Positions 32,119 to 39,830 of a stretch of DNA of 64,000 nucleotides are shown piece after piece. The stretch lies in assembly GCA_034399355.1 (NCBI GenBank), contig JAXMMT010000009.1, positions 186,001 through 250,000 of the forward strand, given 5' to 3'. The notes below the pieces were generated by a model, which saw only the letters and a list, made by a program, of their open reading frames with translations, was not told where the DNA came from and made no database searches. The first letter of the stretch is position 1. The number at the start of each line of letters is the position of its first letter. The position numbers and the translations under genes are program-made. This DNA is from UBA2279 sp034399355 (GTDB taxonomy: Bacteria > Actinomycetota > Coriobacteriia > Anaerosomatales > Anaerosomataceae).

Positions 32119-32132
32119 CGAACTTATGTTCG
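32119..32132. promoter_or_regulatory. LexA-like box
   Basis: CGAAC-TTAT-GTTCG matches the Gram-positive SOS box except for one R/Y position in the centre. No convincing promoter overlaps it on either strand, so its target is unclear; candidates are the 65-aa frame (minus) or RNA copy 2 (plus). Confidence 0.45.
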
Positions 32133-32262
32133 ACGAACGGCGCTGAACGCGTCCCGGAGACACCGCCGCATTCTTCGACATGCCATTTGTCCGCCGATAC
32201 CGACCGAGCGCAATCTCTTTGGAGCCGTTCGGCACGTTGCCAGACATTTCTCATGAATCGTC

Positions 32263-32291
32263 TTGACGGTGCTTTCGGGGTGCCGTAGAGT
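32263..32291 (+). promoter_or_regulatory. promoter of RNA copy 2
   Basis: TTGACG and TAGAGT with 17 bases between them, identical to copy 1. Confidence 0.75.
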
Positions 32292-32297
32292 CATAGG

Positions 32298-32479
32298 CGT
32301 CCCGAGAAGTCGGACCGAGCGAACCTCGAAAAGTAGCGTACCAGTAGCTGCTCGCGAGGGTCTCGGCGGAAAGGTTTAGCGCAAGCGGGCCGGACCGACG
32401 AGGTTCCTCAAGAGTGTGAAACGGGAAGCTATGGATTAGGGGATCTCGCAGGCGAGGTTTCTCGGGACACTTCTATTCT
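32298..32479 (+). ncRNA. structured RNA of unknown family, copy 2
   Basis: Same RNA as copy 1, spanning 32299-32468 between the paired ends. The two differences (C for T at 32316, A for G at 32431) lie outside the closing helix and the three proposed arms, so both copies can fold alike. Unlike copy 1 it is followed by a strong terminator at 32485-32521. Confidence 0.65.
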
Positions 32480-32484
32480 TCAAG

Positions 32485-32521
32485 AAACAAAGGCGGCTTC
32501 CTTGCGGAGCCGCCTTTGTTT
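32485..32521. terminator. bidirectional Rho-independent terminator
   Basis: AAACAAAGGCGGCT and AGCCGCCTTTGTTT form a perfect 14-bp stem with a nine-base loop. The T-rich 3' arm serves the RNA on the plus strand; on the minus strand the stem is followed by a T-rich stretch and can end queD transcription. Confidence 0.9.
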
Positions 32522-32544
32522 GCGGAATAGACTCCCCCAGGCTA

Positions 32545-32910
32545 CTACCGGTGATACGTGATCCGCGCGACCGGCGACTCCCAGACTGAGACTTCCTTGA
32601 CCTCGACCTCATCGCCAACGATCTCTATAAGGCGATCGTAGACGATACGCGAGAGATTCTCGGCCGTGGGACTCAATTCATCGAAGGGCGCGATCTCATT
32701 CAGATACGAGTGGTCGTACTCGTCCAGAACCGCGGCAAGATCTGCCTTCAGGCGTTTGAAATCGTAGACGATCTCAATGCCATCGAGTTCCTCACCTTGC
32801 ACGGTGACTTCCACGTCCCACGTGTGCCCGTGCAGGTTCCGACATTCGCCTGGATAACCTCTCAGCGCGTGTGCAGCATCGAAGTGTCCTTTGATCGTGA
32901 GCTCGTACAT
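32545..32910 (-). CDS. queD: 6-carboxytetrahydropterin synthase (QueD/PTPS family)
   Basis: A 121-residue enzyme that converts dihydroneopterin triphosphate to 6-carboxytetrahydropterin in 7-deazaguanine (queuosine) synthesis. Zinc ligands and the active-site Cys are visible: GHFDAAHAL, CRNLHGHTWDVEV, then LDEYDHSYLNE and VWESP near the end. The ATG at 32910 has GGAG upstream; the frame is open further into rnhA without a site. No queC, queE or folE is nearby. It is the last gene of the series starting near 37797. Confidence 0.9.
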   Translation of the reverse strand: MYELTIKGHFDAAHALRGYPGECRNLHGHTWDVEVTVQGEELDGIEIVYDFKRLKADLAAVLDEYDHSYLNEIAPFDELSPTAENLSRIVYDRLIEIVGDEVEVKEVSVWESPVARITYHR

Positions 32911-32920
32911 CTCCGGACTC

Positions 32921-33385
32921 CTATTCGAACAGGGTTCCCTGGCCTCCGTCACACGCCGGCCAAACCGCGCTTCCCACCACACCTCGCGCATCCATGGCCC
33001 GGTTCGCCAGGTCATCTGCGTCTTTGTTCTGATCGCGCCTGACATGCACGAACTCCACCGTCCCTACCGTGGACACAGCTGAGAGGGCCCGCTCGTACAG
33101 CGGTTTGAGACCGGGGTGCTTGACCCTGTACTGCCCCTTCATCTGCTTAACGACGAGCTCGCTGTCCGCCTTGACGACCAACCGGCGTGCCCCATGAGCG
33201 ATTGCGGTCTCGAGGCCCCAAATCAACGCCTCGTACTCGGCCACATTGTTGGTGACCTCACCGAGATAGCGCCCGCCCTCGCAGACAACCGCACCATTTG
33301 GGTCTCTCAAAACGATACCCGCCCCGGCGGGACCCGGATTGCCGCGGGCGCCTCCATCGGTGTGCAATATGTACGCTGCGCTCAC
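32921..33385 (-). CDS. rnhA: ribonuclease HI
   Basis: A 154-residue RNase H that cleaves RNA in RNA-DNA hybrids. The acidic catalytic residues are in HTDGGARGNPGPAGAG, NNVAEYEALIWGL, KADSELVVKQMKG and the C-terminal RDQNKDADDLAN. It lacks the basic protrusion of E. coli RNase HI, like Bacillus/actinobacterial forms. The start is GTG at 33385, overlapping the stop of the upstream zinc-ribbon gene as GTGA, with AGGTG upstream. Confidence 0.93.
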   Translation of the reverse strand: MSAAYILHTDGGARGNPGPAGAGIVLRDPNGAVVCEGGRYLGEVTNNVAEYEALIWGLETAIAHGARRLVVKADSELVVKQMKGQYRVKHPGLKPLYERALSAVSTVGTVEFVHVRRDQNKDADDLANRAMDARGVVGSAVWPACDGGQGTLFE

Positions 33386-34110
33386 TCGGACACCTGGGAC
33401 AACCGAACGACCAAGAGGCGCTTGCAGTCCGGACACACGGCGATGTCCGGGCCGACCTCCAGTGCCTGCACCCGCTCTGCTGGCAGCTGCACGCGACAGG
33501 CACTGCACATACCACCCTGCAACACGCCGACCCCAACACCATGCTTCGCTTCTCGCGCGTGTTCGTAACGCTCGATCAGGTCTTTCGGCAGAGCTGCGGC
33601 CACTGCGTCTCGCCTGGCCTTCATTGCAGCGATCTCGCGTTGCAGCGCCCCGCCCTTCTCTCGGAATGAGGTGATGAGTTGCGCTTCTTTCGCGTGAGCT
33701 TTCGCAATCGCCTCATCCACCTTCGCGACTTGCGCCTGCCCGTCCTCGACCTTCTCCATCACTCCGATAGTGGTGTTCTCCAACTTGTCCTTGCGTCGCT
33801 TGAGGGCGTCGAGTTCGCGGCTGAGGTTCTGCACCTCTTTCGGGTTGGTTACATCTCCCGAGAGGATCTTCACTTGTTCGGCCTCGATTTTCGCATCGAG
33901 CGCGGCGATTTCATCCTCGTCCCGTTTCACCACGTGCTGTGCTTCATCGACATAGGCCTGGGCCTTGACTCGTAGGGAATCGATCTCTCTGATCCGCTTG
34001 CGCAACTCCAGAATCGCGCGCTTCTCAGGAATCTCGTCCAGGCGCTTCTCGGCCCGCACGATGCCGAGATCTTGCTCGGACAATGAAAGCAGTCCACGCC
34101 CTAGATCCAT
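33382..34110 (-). CDS. coiled-coil zinc-ribbon protein (COG1579 / zf-RING_7)
   Basis: A 242-residue protein, mostly a long antiparallel coiled coil (about residues 10-185), ending in a four-cysteine zinc ribbon (GMCSACRVQLPAERV ... AVCPDCKRLL). The conserved SGDVTNPKEVQNLSRELDALKRRKDKLE segment is the family hallmark. Homologues are predicted nucleic-acid-binding proteins and are commonly next to nif3-like and rnhA genes, as here. The molecular role is not known. Confidence 0.88.
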   Translation of the reverse strand: MDLGRGLLSLSEQDLGIVRAEKRLDEIPEKRAILELRKRIREIDSLRVKAQAYVDEAQHVVKRDEDEIAALDAKIEAEQVKILSGDVTNPKEVQNLSRELDALKRRKDKLENTTIGVMEKVEDGQAQVAKVDEAIAKAHAKEAQLITSFREKGGALQREIAAMKARRDAVAAALPKDLIERYEHAREAKHGVGVGVLQGGMCSACRVQLPAERVQALEVGPDIAVCPDCKRLLVVRLSQVSE

Positions 34111-34113
34111 GTG

Positions 34114-35226
34114 TCAACGCCTCTCAGTCGTCCACCAGCCTACGGCCGGTTCTTCTTCCGTCACACTCGCGCGGTCGCCGAGCGCCTCCCGCGCCGCTCG
34201 GGCGAGCACGTGCACCAGCGGCCACTCGGTCGCGTCATGTCCCGCCTCGATGACCGCGAGGCCGGCGTCAAGCGCGGCACGTGCGTCATGATACCGTACC
34301 TCGCCCCCCAGAAGAGCATCCGCGTCCATCGCAATCGCGCGACCGATGAGCGATCTAACGGACCCGTTGCCAACTGCGACACGGCGAACTGCGCGTCCCG
34401 GGTCACCCCAAACACGCGCATCGACCGAAAGGACCGATGCGCAGCGAGCTGCGAACACGCTGAGCGACTCCGGCTCCTCAAGTTCACACAGACGGCCGAG
34501 ACGTGCTGCGCCGCGAGAGAGCTCGCCCGTCACCACGGTGATCGTCGGTTCCTCATAAGGATGCACGTCCCTAACGGCGGAGAGCACCGCACCGGCGATG
34601 GCAGGCGGACATGTCGCCTCGATGCGCACCTCCTCGCCCGCATAGGCACCTCTCCCACCGATTTTCGGAGCGCTCCCCTCGTGGGCTACATAGCGACCGG
34701 TGCCCGCACCTGAGAAGCTGCAACCCGAGTACAGCCCCACACGGCCCGCGCCCGCAGCCGTGAGCGCGTCTCTAACGCCGTCGGCAGCATCAAACGGGGC
34801 AAATGTCGTCACCACGGCCACAGGCTCCTCAGACGCCTCGAGAGGCTCAACGATATGCAATCCGAGCAGTTTGGGCAGCGCCTCGGCTCCTGCGGGAGCT
34901 CTATCGAGGTTGGTATGAAAAGATACAAGCGCCACATGTGCGGCCATAGCATCCACAAGCACCGCATCTTTGCCGCCGACAATCAACGGAAGCGATACTT
35001 CAAGTGCCGCGGGATGGTGCGTAAGCAGCACATCGTAACCGCCAGCAACGGCACGGTGCACGGCGGCACGGTCCGCATCAAGTGTCACCAGAACCGAGCG
35101 CACTGGCGCATCATGGTCACCGGCGACGAGCCCCACACGGTCCCACGAATCCGCCCAGGCAATCGGGAACTCACGATCGAGCGCAACCACGAGATCGCGG
35201 ACGGTTATCGTTCTTGCAACATCCAT
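34114..35226 (-). CDS. Nif3-like dinuclear metal centre protein (YqfO type)
   Basis: A 370-residue Nif3 family protein with the CutA/PII-like insertion (about residues 130-225) between two NIF3 halves. Metal ligands are visible in VLLTHHPA, VSFHTNLD, and the C-terminal EAGHDATEW. Members were once annotated GTP cyclohydrolase I type 2; the physiological substrate is unsettled. Its ATG overlaps the stop of the PHP gene (TGATG). Confidence 0.9.
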   Translation of the reverse strand: MDVARTITVRDLVVALDREFPIAWADSWDRVGLVAGDHDAPVRSVLVTLDADRAAVHRAVAGGYDVLLTHHPAALEVSLPLIVGGKDAVLVDAMAAHVALVSFHTNLDRAPAGAEALPKLLGLHIVEPLEASEEPVAVVTTFAPFDAADGVRDALTAAGAGRVGLYSGCSFSGAGTGRYVAHEGSAPKIGGRGAYAGEEVRIEATCPPAIAGAVLSAVRDVHPYEEPTITVVTGELSRGAARLGRLCELEEPESLSVFAARCASVLSVDARVWGDPGRAVRRVAVGNGSVRSLIGRAIAMDADALLGGEVRYHDARAALDAGLAVIEAGHDATEWPLVHVLARAAREALGDRASVTEEEPAVGWWTTERR

Positions 35227-36041
35227 CAGAACCTCATCTCTCGGGACACGCGACCCTCAAAGACCACCACGTTGCGGTACCCGACGGCCGCGAGTGCCTC
35301 TACGGCGAGGTTATATCCATAGCCGACTTCAGACGGCACATGAGCGTCGGATCCGATGGTAGCGGGCACTCCTGCGCGGAAGAACGCCTTCAGTAATGGC
35401 AGCGCCGGGTACAGCTCAGCGCACGGTTTCCTTAGGCCCGCAGTGTTCACCTCTATCGCCACACCCGCACCGGCGACAGCATCCGCAAGCCTGGTATAGC
35501 GATCATGCAGGTCATCATCCGGGACAAATCGGAACTTCTTAACGAGATCGGCGTGACCCAACACGTCGAACAACCCACTGGCGGCAGCCTCCGCCAGCTG
35601 TGCGAAATAACGGTCCCAAAGCGCACCGATGTCCCAGCGTGCATACCCCTCCATACGTTCAGGGTCGTCGAACGTCCAGCCATCGATCATATGCACCGAC
35701 CCTAGCACCAGGTCGAACGGATAACGTGACAGCAGATCCCGGGTGTATGCCTCCTCACCCGGGATGTGATCGGCTTCAATACCCAGGAGTACCTGCGGGC
35801 CTCCGTTCGCAGCAGCAACGGCGCGCGCATCCAAGACCTCGCCGACGTAGTTGGCAAGTTCACTCTCGGGCATGGCGTACTCGGCCACACGCGGGTCACG
35901 AGCCAGTGCGGACACAGGGAGGGGCAGGTGGTCTGTGACGCCGAGCACCTCGATTCCGAGCTCTCTTGCCCGCCGCAGGTAGTCGTTGACCGTGCCCTTG
36001 GCGTGACCGCAGCGTGACGTGTGGACATGTAGGTCGATCAT
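35226..36041 (-). CDS. hisK: PHP-domain histidinol phosphatase family protein
   Basis: A 271-residue PHP phosphoesterase. Metal-binding motifs are MIDLHVHTSRCGHA, GVTDHLPL, GIEADHIPG, LGSVHMIDG, DVLGHADL, EVNTAG and GSDAHVPSEVGYG, complete for the HisK subfamily. Histidinol phosphatase activity (histidine synthesis) is the family assignment, but the neighbours (mnmA, nif3-like) give no histidine context, so another phosphate ester is possible. The stop overlaps the Nif3-like start and the start overlaps the mnmA stop. Confidence 0.85.
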   Translation of the reverse strand: MIDLHVHTSRCGHAKGTVNDYLRRARELGIEVLGVTDHLPLPVSALARDPRVAEYAMPESELANYVGEVLDARAVAAANGGPQVLLGIEADHIPGEEAYTRDLLSRYPFDLVLGSVHMIDGWTFDDPERMEGYARWDIGALWDRYFAQLAEAAASGLFDVLGHADLVKKFRFVPDDDLHDRYTRLADAVAGAGVAIEVNTAGLRKPCAELYPALPLLKAFFRAGVPATIGSDAHVPSEVGYGYNLAVEALAAVGYRNVVVFEGRVSREMRF

Positions 36042-37096
36042 GAAACCCCCGTGAGATAGCCTCCGCCGATCACCCTGTCGCCTTCATAGCATACGAGGCT
36101 CTGACCGTGGGCGATACTCGAGACAGCCGAGTCAAAGCGCATGGTGAGCTCCGTCCCACGAACATCAACAGTTCCCAGAGTCGGAACGGCGCGGTACCGA
36201 ATCTGCGCTTCAACCCGCTGTTCCCCCTCAGGCCCGTCCCACACGACATTGTAAGCGTGTACTTCACGGGCCTCGCACGCCTCGGCCGGACCAACGACCA
36301 CCCGAGATTGAGCAGCGTCGATCGCGACCACATACAGTGGCGGCCCGCCACCAACACCGATGCCTTTGCGCTGACCAACCGTGAAGCGCCAGATGCCGTC
36401 ATGAGTGCCCAGCACCTCCCCATCCAGGCCTACGATCTCCCCGCACTTCGGCCGAACACCTACTTCGGCCAGCAAACCTTCCACGTCGGTCCCACTCAAA
36501 AAGCAGATGTCCTGGCTTTCATCACGATCCGCAGACGGCAGGCTTCGTTGGAGAGCCATGTCGCGCACTTGAGGCTTCCGCATCCCACCCAAAGGGAACC
36601 ACAGCCGCTGCAATCGGCTTCCCACAAGCCGGTACAGGAAGTAGGACTGATCCTTTCCTGCGTCCAAACCGCGAAGCAGTACGGCATGTCCTTGGGATGC
36701 GTCGATGCGCGCGTAATGCCCGGTGACAAGCACATCAGCACCTTCGCTGACGGCAGCGTCCAATAGTAGTCCGAACTTGATGTGATCGTTGCAGACGACA
36801 CACGGGTTAGGCGTCTCCCCGCTCAAGTAAGCGTCGATAAACGGGCGCACGACCAGCTCAGCAAACGGCCCGCTCAGGTCGATGACCCTGTGTGGGATGC
36901 CAAGCGTGCCCGCTACCTCGGCGGCCGCGCGGACTGCCCCATCGTCAACGCGTTCATTGACCCCAAGTCGCATGGTGACACCGAGGACGTCCAACCCCTC
37001 GTCGAGCGCGATCGACGCCGCGACGGCACTATCAACTCCACCACTGAGCGCAACCCATGCACACTTGTCGCCCGCATGAGGTCGCATACATGTCAC
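36038..37096 (-). CDS. mnmA: tRNA-specific 2-thiouridylase MnmA
   Basis: A 352-residue enzyme that makes 2-thiouridine at the wobble position of Lys, Glu and Gln tRNAs. It has the PP-loop WVALSGGVDSAVAA, the first catalytic cysteine in GETPNPCVVCND, the second in ESQDICFLSG, and FTVGQRKGIGVG. The start overlaps the stop of the preceding gene as ATGA (37096-37093). A sulfur donor such as a cysteine desulfurase is not in the window. Confidence 0.94.
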   Translation of the reverse strand: MTCMRPHAGDKCAWVALSGGVDSAVAASIALDEGLDVLGVTMRLGVNERVDDGAVRAAAEVAGTLGIPHRVIDLSGPFAELVVRPFIDAYLSGETPNPCVVCNDHIKFGLLLDAAVSEGADVLVTGHYARIDASQGHAVLLRGLDAGKDQSYFLYRLVGSRLQRLWFPLGGMRKPQVRDMALQRSLPSADRDESQDICFLSGTDVEGLLAEVGVRPKCGEIVGLDGEVLGTHDGIWRFTVGQRKGIGVGGGPPLYVVAIDAAQSRVVVGPAEACEAREVHAYNVVWDGPEGEQRVEAQIRYRAVPTLGTVDVRGTELTMRFDSAVSSIAHGQSLVCYEGDRVIGGGYLTGVS

Positions 37097-37797
37097 AAGA
37101 GCTCGGCGGGCGGAACGACGTCCAGACTGTCCGCGTGGATCACCGAAAGAATCTCGCCCACATCGATGTTCGTGACCGGCACCAACAAGACGAGCACCTG
37201 CCCGTGGTTCAACAGGTCACGACGATACAGGCCACACATGTCCTCCAGGTTGTCCACTGAGACCGTACGCATGTCCTGATAGAGTCGCCCCTGACGGATC
37301 GCAACCTTGAAGACATCAGCAGTCTGCTGGTCGTTCACAATGAAGAGGACGCTTGTCAACTCGCCCTCAACCTCCTGGAAACGCTGCGCAATCTCGGACA
37401 CGAAATGCGATGCCGCCGCCAGCGACAGAGGGCGCTCAACCGTGCGCGTCATGATGGACACGCCTGTATCTGACACCCATAGACCGTCACCGCGTACTTC
37501 AAATCCCAGCCGCTGTGCTCCGGCCTCCACGCGCTGCCGGAACTCCTTGCGGTACCGCACTGCCTCATCGGTATGTGGCGTACTCGGGGACAACATCACA
37601 TCCGGCACCGCCTGGCGGACATCCTCTACAGTCGCCGACCTATCTCCGGCCAGGAGATCGCGCACATCGGAACCGAGAGCCGTTTTGGCATCCAGAGTCA
37701 GCAACTCCGCAAGACGCGGGTTGCTCACCTCCATCTTCAGGCCGAACACGTTGAGCACCGCAAACCGGTCCTCTCTCTCGCTTTCGTTCTCATGCAT
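37093..37797 (-). CDS. unknown protein, first gene of the mnmA operon
   Basis: A 234-residue soluble protein I cannot assign. It has a charged N-terminus (MHENESEREDRFAVLNVFGLKMEVSNPRLAELL), a middle region with VRYRKEFRQRVEAGAQRLGFEVRGDGLW, and a C-terminal alpha/beta part (SVLFIVNDQQTADVFKVAIRQ, QVLVLLVPVTNIDVGEILSVI) that looks like a Rossmann-type or restriction-like core. No membrane segments. The ATG at 37797 has GGGAG upstream. The 4-base overlap with mnmA implies coexpression. Confidence 0.7.
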   Translation of the reverse strand: MHENESEREDRFAVLNVFGLKMEVSNPRLAELLTLDAKTALGSDVRDLLAGDRSATVEDVRQAVPDVMLSPSTPHTDEAVRYRKEFRQRVEAGAQRLGFEVRGDGLWVSDTGVSIMTRTVERPLSLAAASHFVSEIAQRFQEVEGELTSVLFIVNDQQTADVFKVAIRQGRLYQDMRTVSVDNLEDMCGLYRRDLLNHGQVLVLLVPVTNIDVGEILSVIHADSLDVVPPAELL

Positions 37798-38121
37798 GAG
37801 ATGCGCTCCCGGTGTCAACGAACCGTCACATCTTCCTCGCTCAAGAGTACCCTAGCAGGCGCATACGGTGAAGCACTCCTCCCGGCCGCGGATCTCCTCC
37901 TTCCACCGCACGTCTGCCGCCGCTCGTCAAATCGAACACACTGTCTCTTGTGGGATGATGAGCGACCATGTTAGGTTGTTCTCCCACTCTTTCGAGGGGA
38001 ACCATGATAGGACATCCACGGTTGACAGCCACGGGGTGGCGAGAGCCCTCTGGATAGCCCAACGAGAAGCCCGGACCGTTGAAACGGTCCGGGCTTCTCG
38101 GCACCCTGCATCGTTCAATCA
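37798..38121. other. non-coding gap between ribH and the mnmA operon
   Basis: About 320 bases without a supported gene. It holds the long hairpin at 38063-38100 and a shorter hairpin (CCCCTC-GAAA-GAGTGGG on the minus strand, about 37981-38001). A promoter for the downstream genes must lie here, but no clear -35/-10 pair stands out. Confidence 0.5.
38063..38100 (-). terminator. 17-bp perfect hairpin after the riboflavin operon
   Basis: CGAGAAGCCCGGACCGT pairs perfectly with its complement around a four-base loop (TGAA on plus, TTCA on minus), 22 bases after the ribH stop. Downstream on the minus strand is TTGGGC, not a real U tract, so it may be a poor terminator or a transcript-stabilising stem. 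Confidence 0.5.
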
Positions 38122-38586
38122 CTAGTCGATCGCACGTACCAGATTCGCCATCTCGATTCCCGCTGTTGCTGCGTCCCACCCTTTGTTGCCTGACTTCGTG
38201 CCTGCACGCTCAACAGCCTGTTCGATCGTATCGGCCGTGATCACGCCGAACATCACGGGTACTCCCGTGTCCATAGCAACCGCCGCCACGCCCTTCGACA
38301 CCTCCGAAGCAATGTATTCGAAGTGAGGCGTCCCCCCTCTGATAACGACGCCGAGCGCAAGGACGACGTCGTAGCGACCGGAGCCAGCCATGCGTCGCGC
38401 CATAAGCGGTATCTCGAACGCGCCGGGCACCCAGGCGACGTCCACGTCGTCCGCGCTCACACCGTGACGCCCAAGCGCGTCCTGTGCGCCGCTCAGCAGT
38501 CGGCCCGACAGCAGCTCGTTGAACCTGCTGATGACAATACCCACTCTCAAACCAGTCCCGATCAGATTACCTTCATAGACAGTCAT
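38122..38586 (-). CDS. ribH: 6,7-dimethyl-8-ribityllumazine synthase
   Basis: A 154-residue RibH that condenses the RibBA and RibD products to lumazine. Motifs are GIVISRFNELL, WVPGAFEIPLMARRM, LGVVIRGGTPHFEYI (active-site His region) and GVPVMFGVITADTIEQA. It is the last gene of ribD-ribE-ribBA-ribH and is followed by a hairpin. Confidence 0.96.
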   Translation of the reverse strand: MTVYEGNLIGTGLRVGIVISRFNELLSGRLLSGAQDALGRHGVSADDVDVAWVPGAFEIPLMARRMAGSGRYDVVLALGVVIRGGTPHFEYIASEVSKGVAAVAMDTGVPVMFGVITADTIEQAVERAGTKSGNKGWDAATAGIEMANLVRAID

Positions 38587-38588
38587 GC

Positions 38589-39830
38589 CTACTCCTTTCT
38601 GTCGCCCACGTCCGGCAGATCCAGCCAGTGGGCCATCTTCTCTTTCTTGGTGCGCAGATACTTGATGTTGTCTGCACTGCAGCCGACCTGCAGCGAGACC
38701 TGTTCCGTCACGGTCAACCCGTAACCCTCCAACCCGACGATCTTCGTCGGGTTGTTCGTGAGAAGCCGCATTGAGCTCAGGCCCAGGTCGACCAGTATCT
38801 GAGCGCCGATGCCGTAGTCGCGCAGATCCGCCGGGAAGCCAAGCGCCTCATTAGCCTCGACGGTGTCGGCGCCCGCATCCTGCAGCTCGTAGGCCTTCAG
38901 CTTGTAGCCAAGACCAATACCGCGACCTTCGTGGCCCACGATGTAGAGGATGACACCGCGGCCCTCCTCCTGCACGAGACGCATCGCCTCTTCAAGTTGG
39001 TCGCCGCAGTCGCAGCGACGCGAGTGAAAGATGTCGCCAGTCAGGCACTCGGAGTGCACACGCACGAGAACGTCGGCAACACCGGCCACGTCACCAACAA
39101 CGAGTGCCACGTGCGTCGACTCGTCGACTGTGGACTGGTACCCGAATGCCGTGAACTCCCCCTGTCGGGTAGGCATGCGTACCGTCGCGATTCGCTCCAC
39201 GAGCCGCTCTGTTCGACGCCGATATCGGATCAGGTCGGCCACGGTGACCATCAGCAGCCCATGCTCGGTGGCAACCTGTTCGAGCTGAGGTCGACGCGCC
39301 ATGGTGCCGTCCGTATTCATGATCTCGCAGATGACCCCACCCGGATACGCTCCCGCGAGGCGCGCGAAGTCCACAGCTGCTTCGGTGTGTCCGGCACGCT
39401 CAAGCACGCCACCCGGCTTTGCTCGCAGCGGAAACACGTGCCCCGGCATTGACATGTCCTCGGGCATGGTCTCGGGCGCAATCGCGGTCAGCACTGTGGT
39501 AGCCCGGTCGGCGGCGGAGATGCCCGTCGTGATCCTACCCTTCGCGCCGATGGAGACATGAAATGCCGTCCCTTGTGCCGAGGTGTTGCGGTCAGTCATC
39601 GGCGGGATACGGAGTTCATCCAAACGCTCGCCCGTAAGCGGCATGCAGATGAGCCCGCGGCCGTGCTGTGCCATGAAGTTGATGGCGTCGGGCGTGACCT
39701 TCTCGGCCGCCATTACGAAGTCGCCCTCGTTCTCACGGTCCTCGTCATCAACGACGACCACCATACGGCCTGCTTGTATCTCGGCAACGGCTTCTTCGAT
39801 GGTCGCAAACACACCACTCACGCCGGTCAC
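38589..39830 (-). CDS. ribBA: bifunctional DHBP synthase / GTP cyclohydrolase II
   Basis: A 413-residue fusion feeding both branches of riboflavin synthesis. The N-terminal RibB half has DDEDRENEGDFVMAAE, QHGRGLICMPL and HTEAAVDFARLAG; the C-terminal RibA half has VRVHSECLTGDIFHSRRCDCG (zinc Cys), HEGRGIGL and LGLSSMRLLTNNP. The start is GTG at 39830, overlapping the ribE stop (GTGA). Confidence 0.97.
   Translation of the reverse strand: MTGVSGVFATIEEAVAEIQAGRMVVVVDDEDRENEGDFVMAAEKVTPDAINFMAQHGRGLICMPLTGERLDELRIPPMTDRNTSAQGTAFHVSIGAKGRITTGISAADRATTVLTAIAPETMPEDMSMPGHVFPLRAKPGGVLERAGHTEAAVDFARLAGAYPGGVICEIMNTDGTMARRPQLEQVATEHGLLMVTVADLIRYRRRTERLVERIATVRMPTRQGEFTAFGYQSTVDESTHVALVVGDVAGVADVLVRVHSECLTGDIFHSRRCDCGDQLEEAMRLVQEEGRGVILYIVGHEGRGIGLGYKLKAYELQDAGADTVEANEALGFPADLRDYGIGAQILVDLGLSSMRLLTNNPTKIVGLEGYGLTVTEQVSLQVGCSADNIKYLRTKKEKMAHWLDLPDVGDRKE

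Larger units (their letters stand above)
32225..32479 (+). repeat. 255-bp direct repeat, copy 2 (RNA transcription unit)
   Basis: Second copy of the unit at 31632-31886, offset by 593 bases. Confidence 0.97.

Noticed and set aside
32046..32288. An 80-codon plus-strand frame running into RNA copy 2
   Set aside because: It begins in the palindrome without a ribosome site and ends inside the promoter of the repeated RNA unit; there is no coding signal.
31632..32479. A CRISPR array or IS-flanking repeats
   Set aside because: Only two copies of 255 bp with a 338-bp interval, no terminal inverted repeats, no transposase or cas gene, and each copy carries its own promoter.
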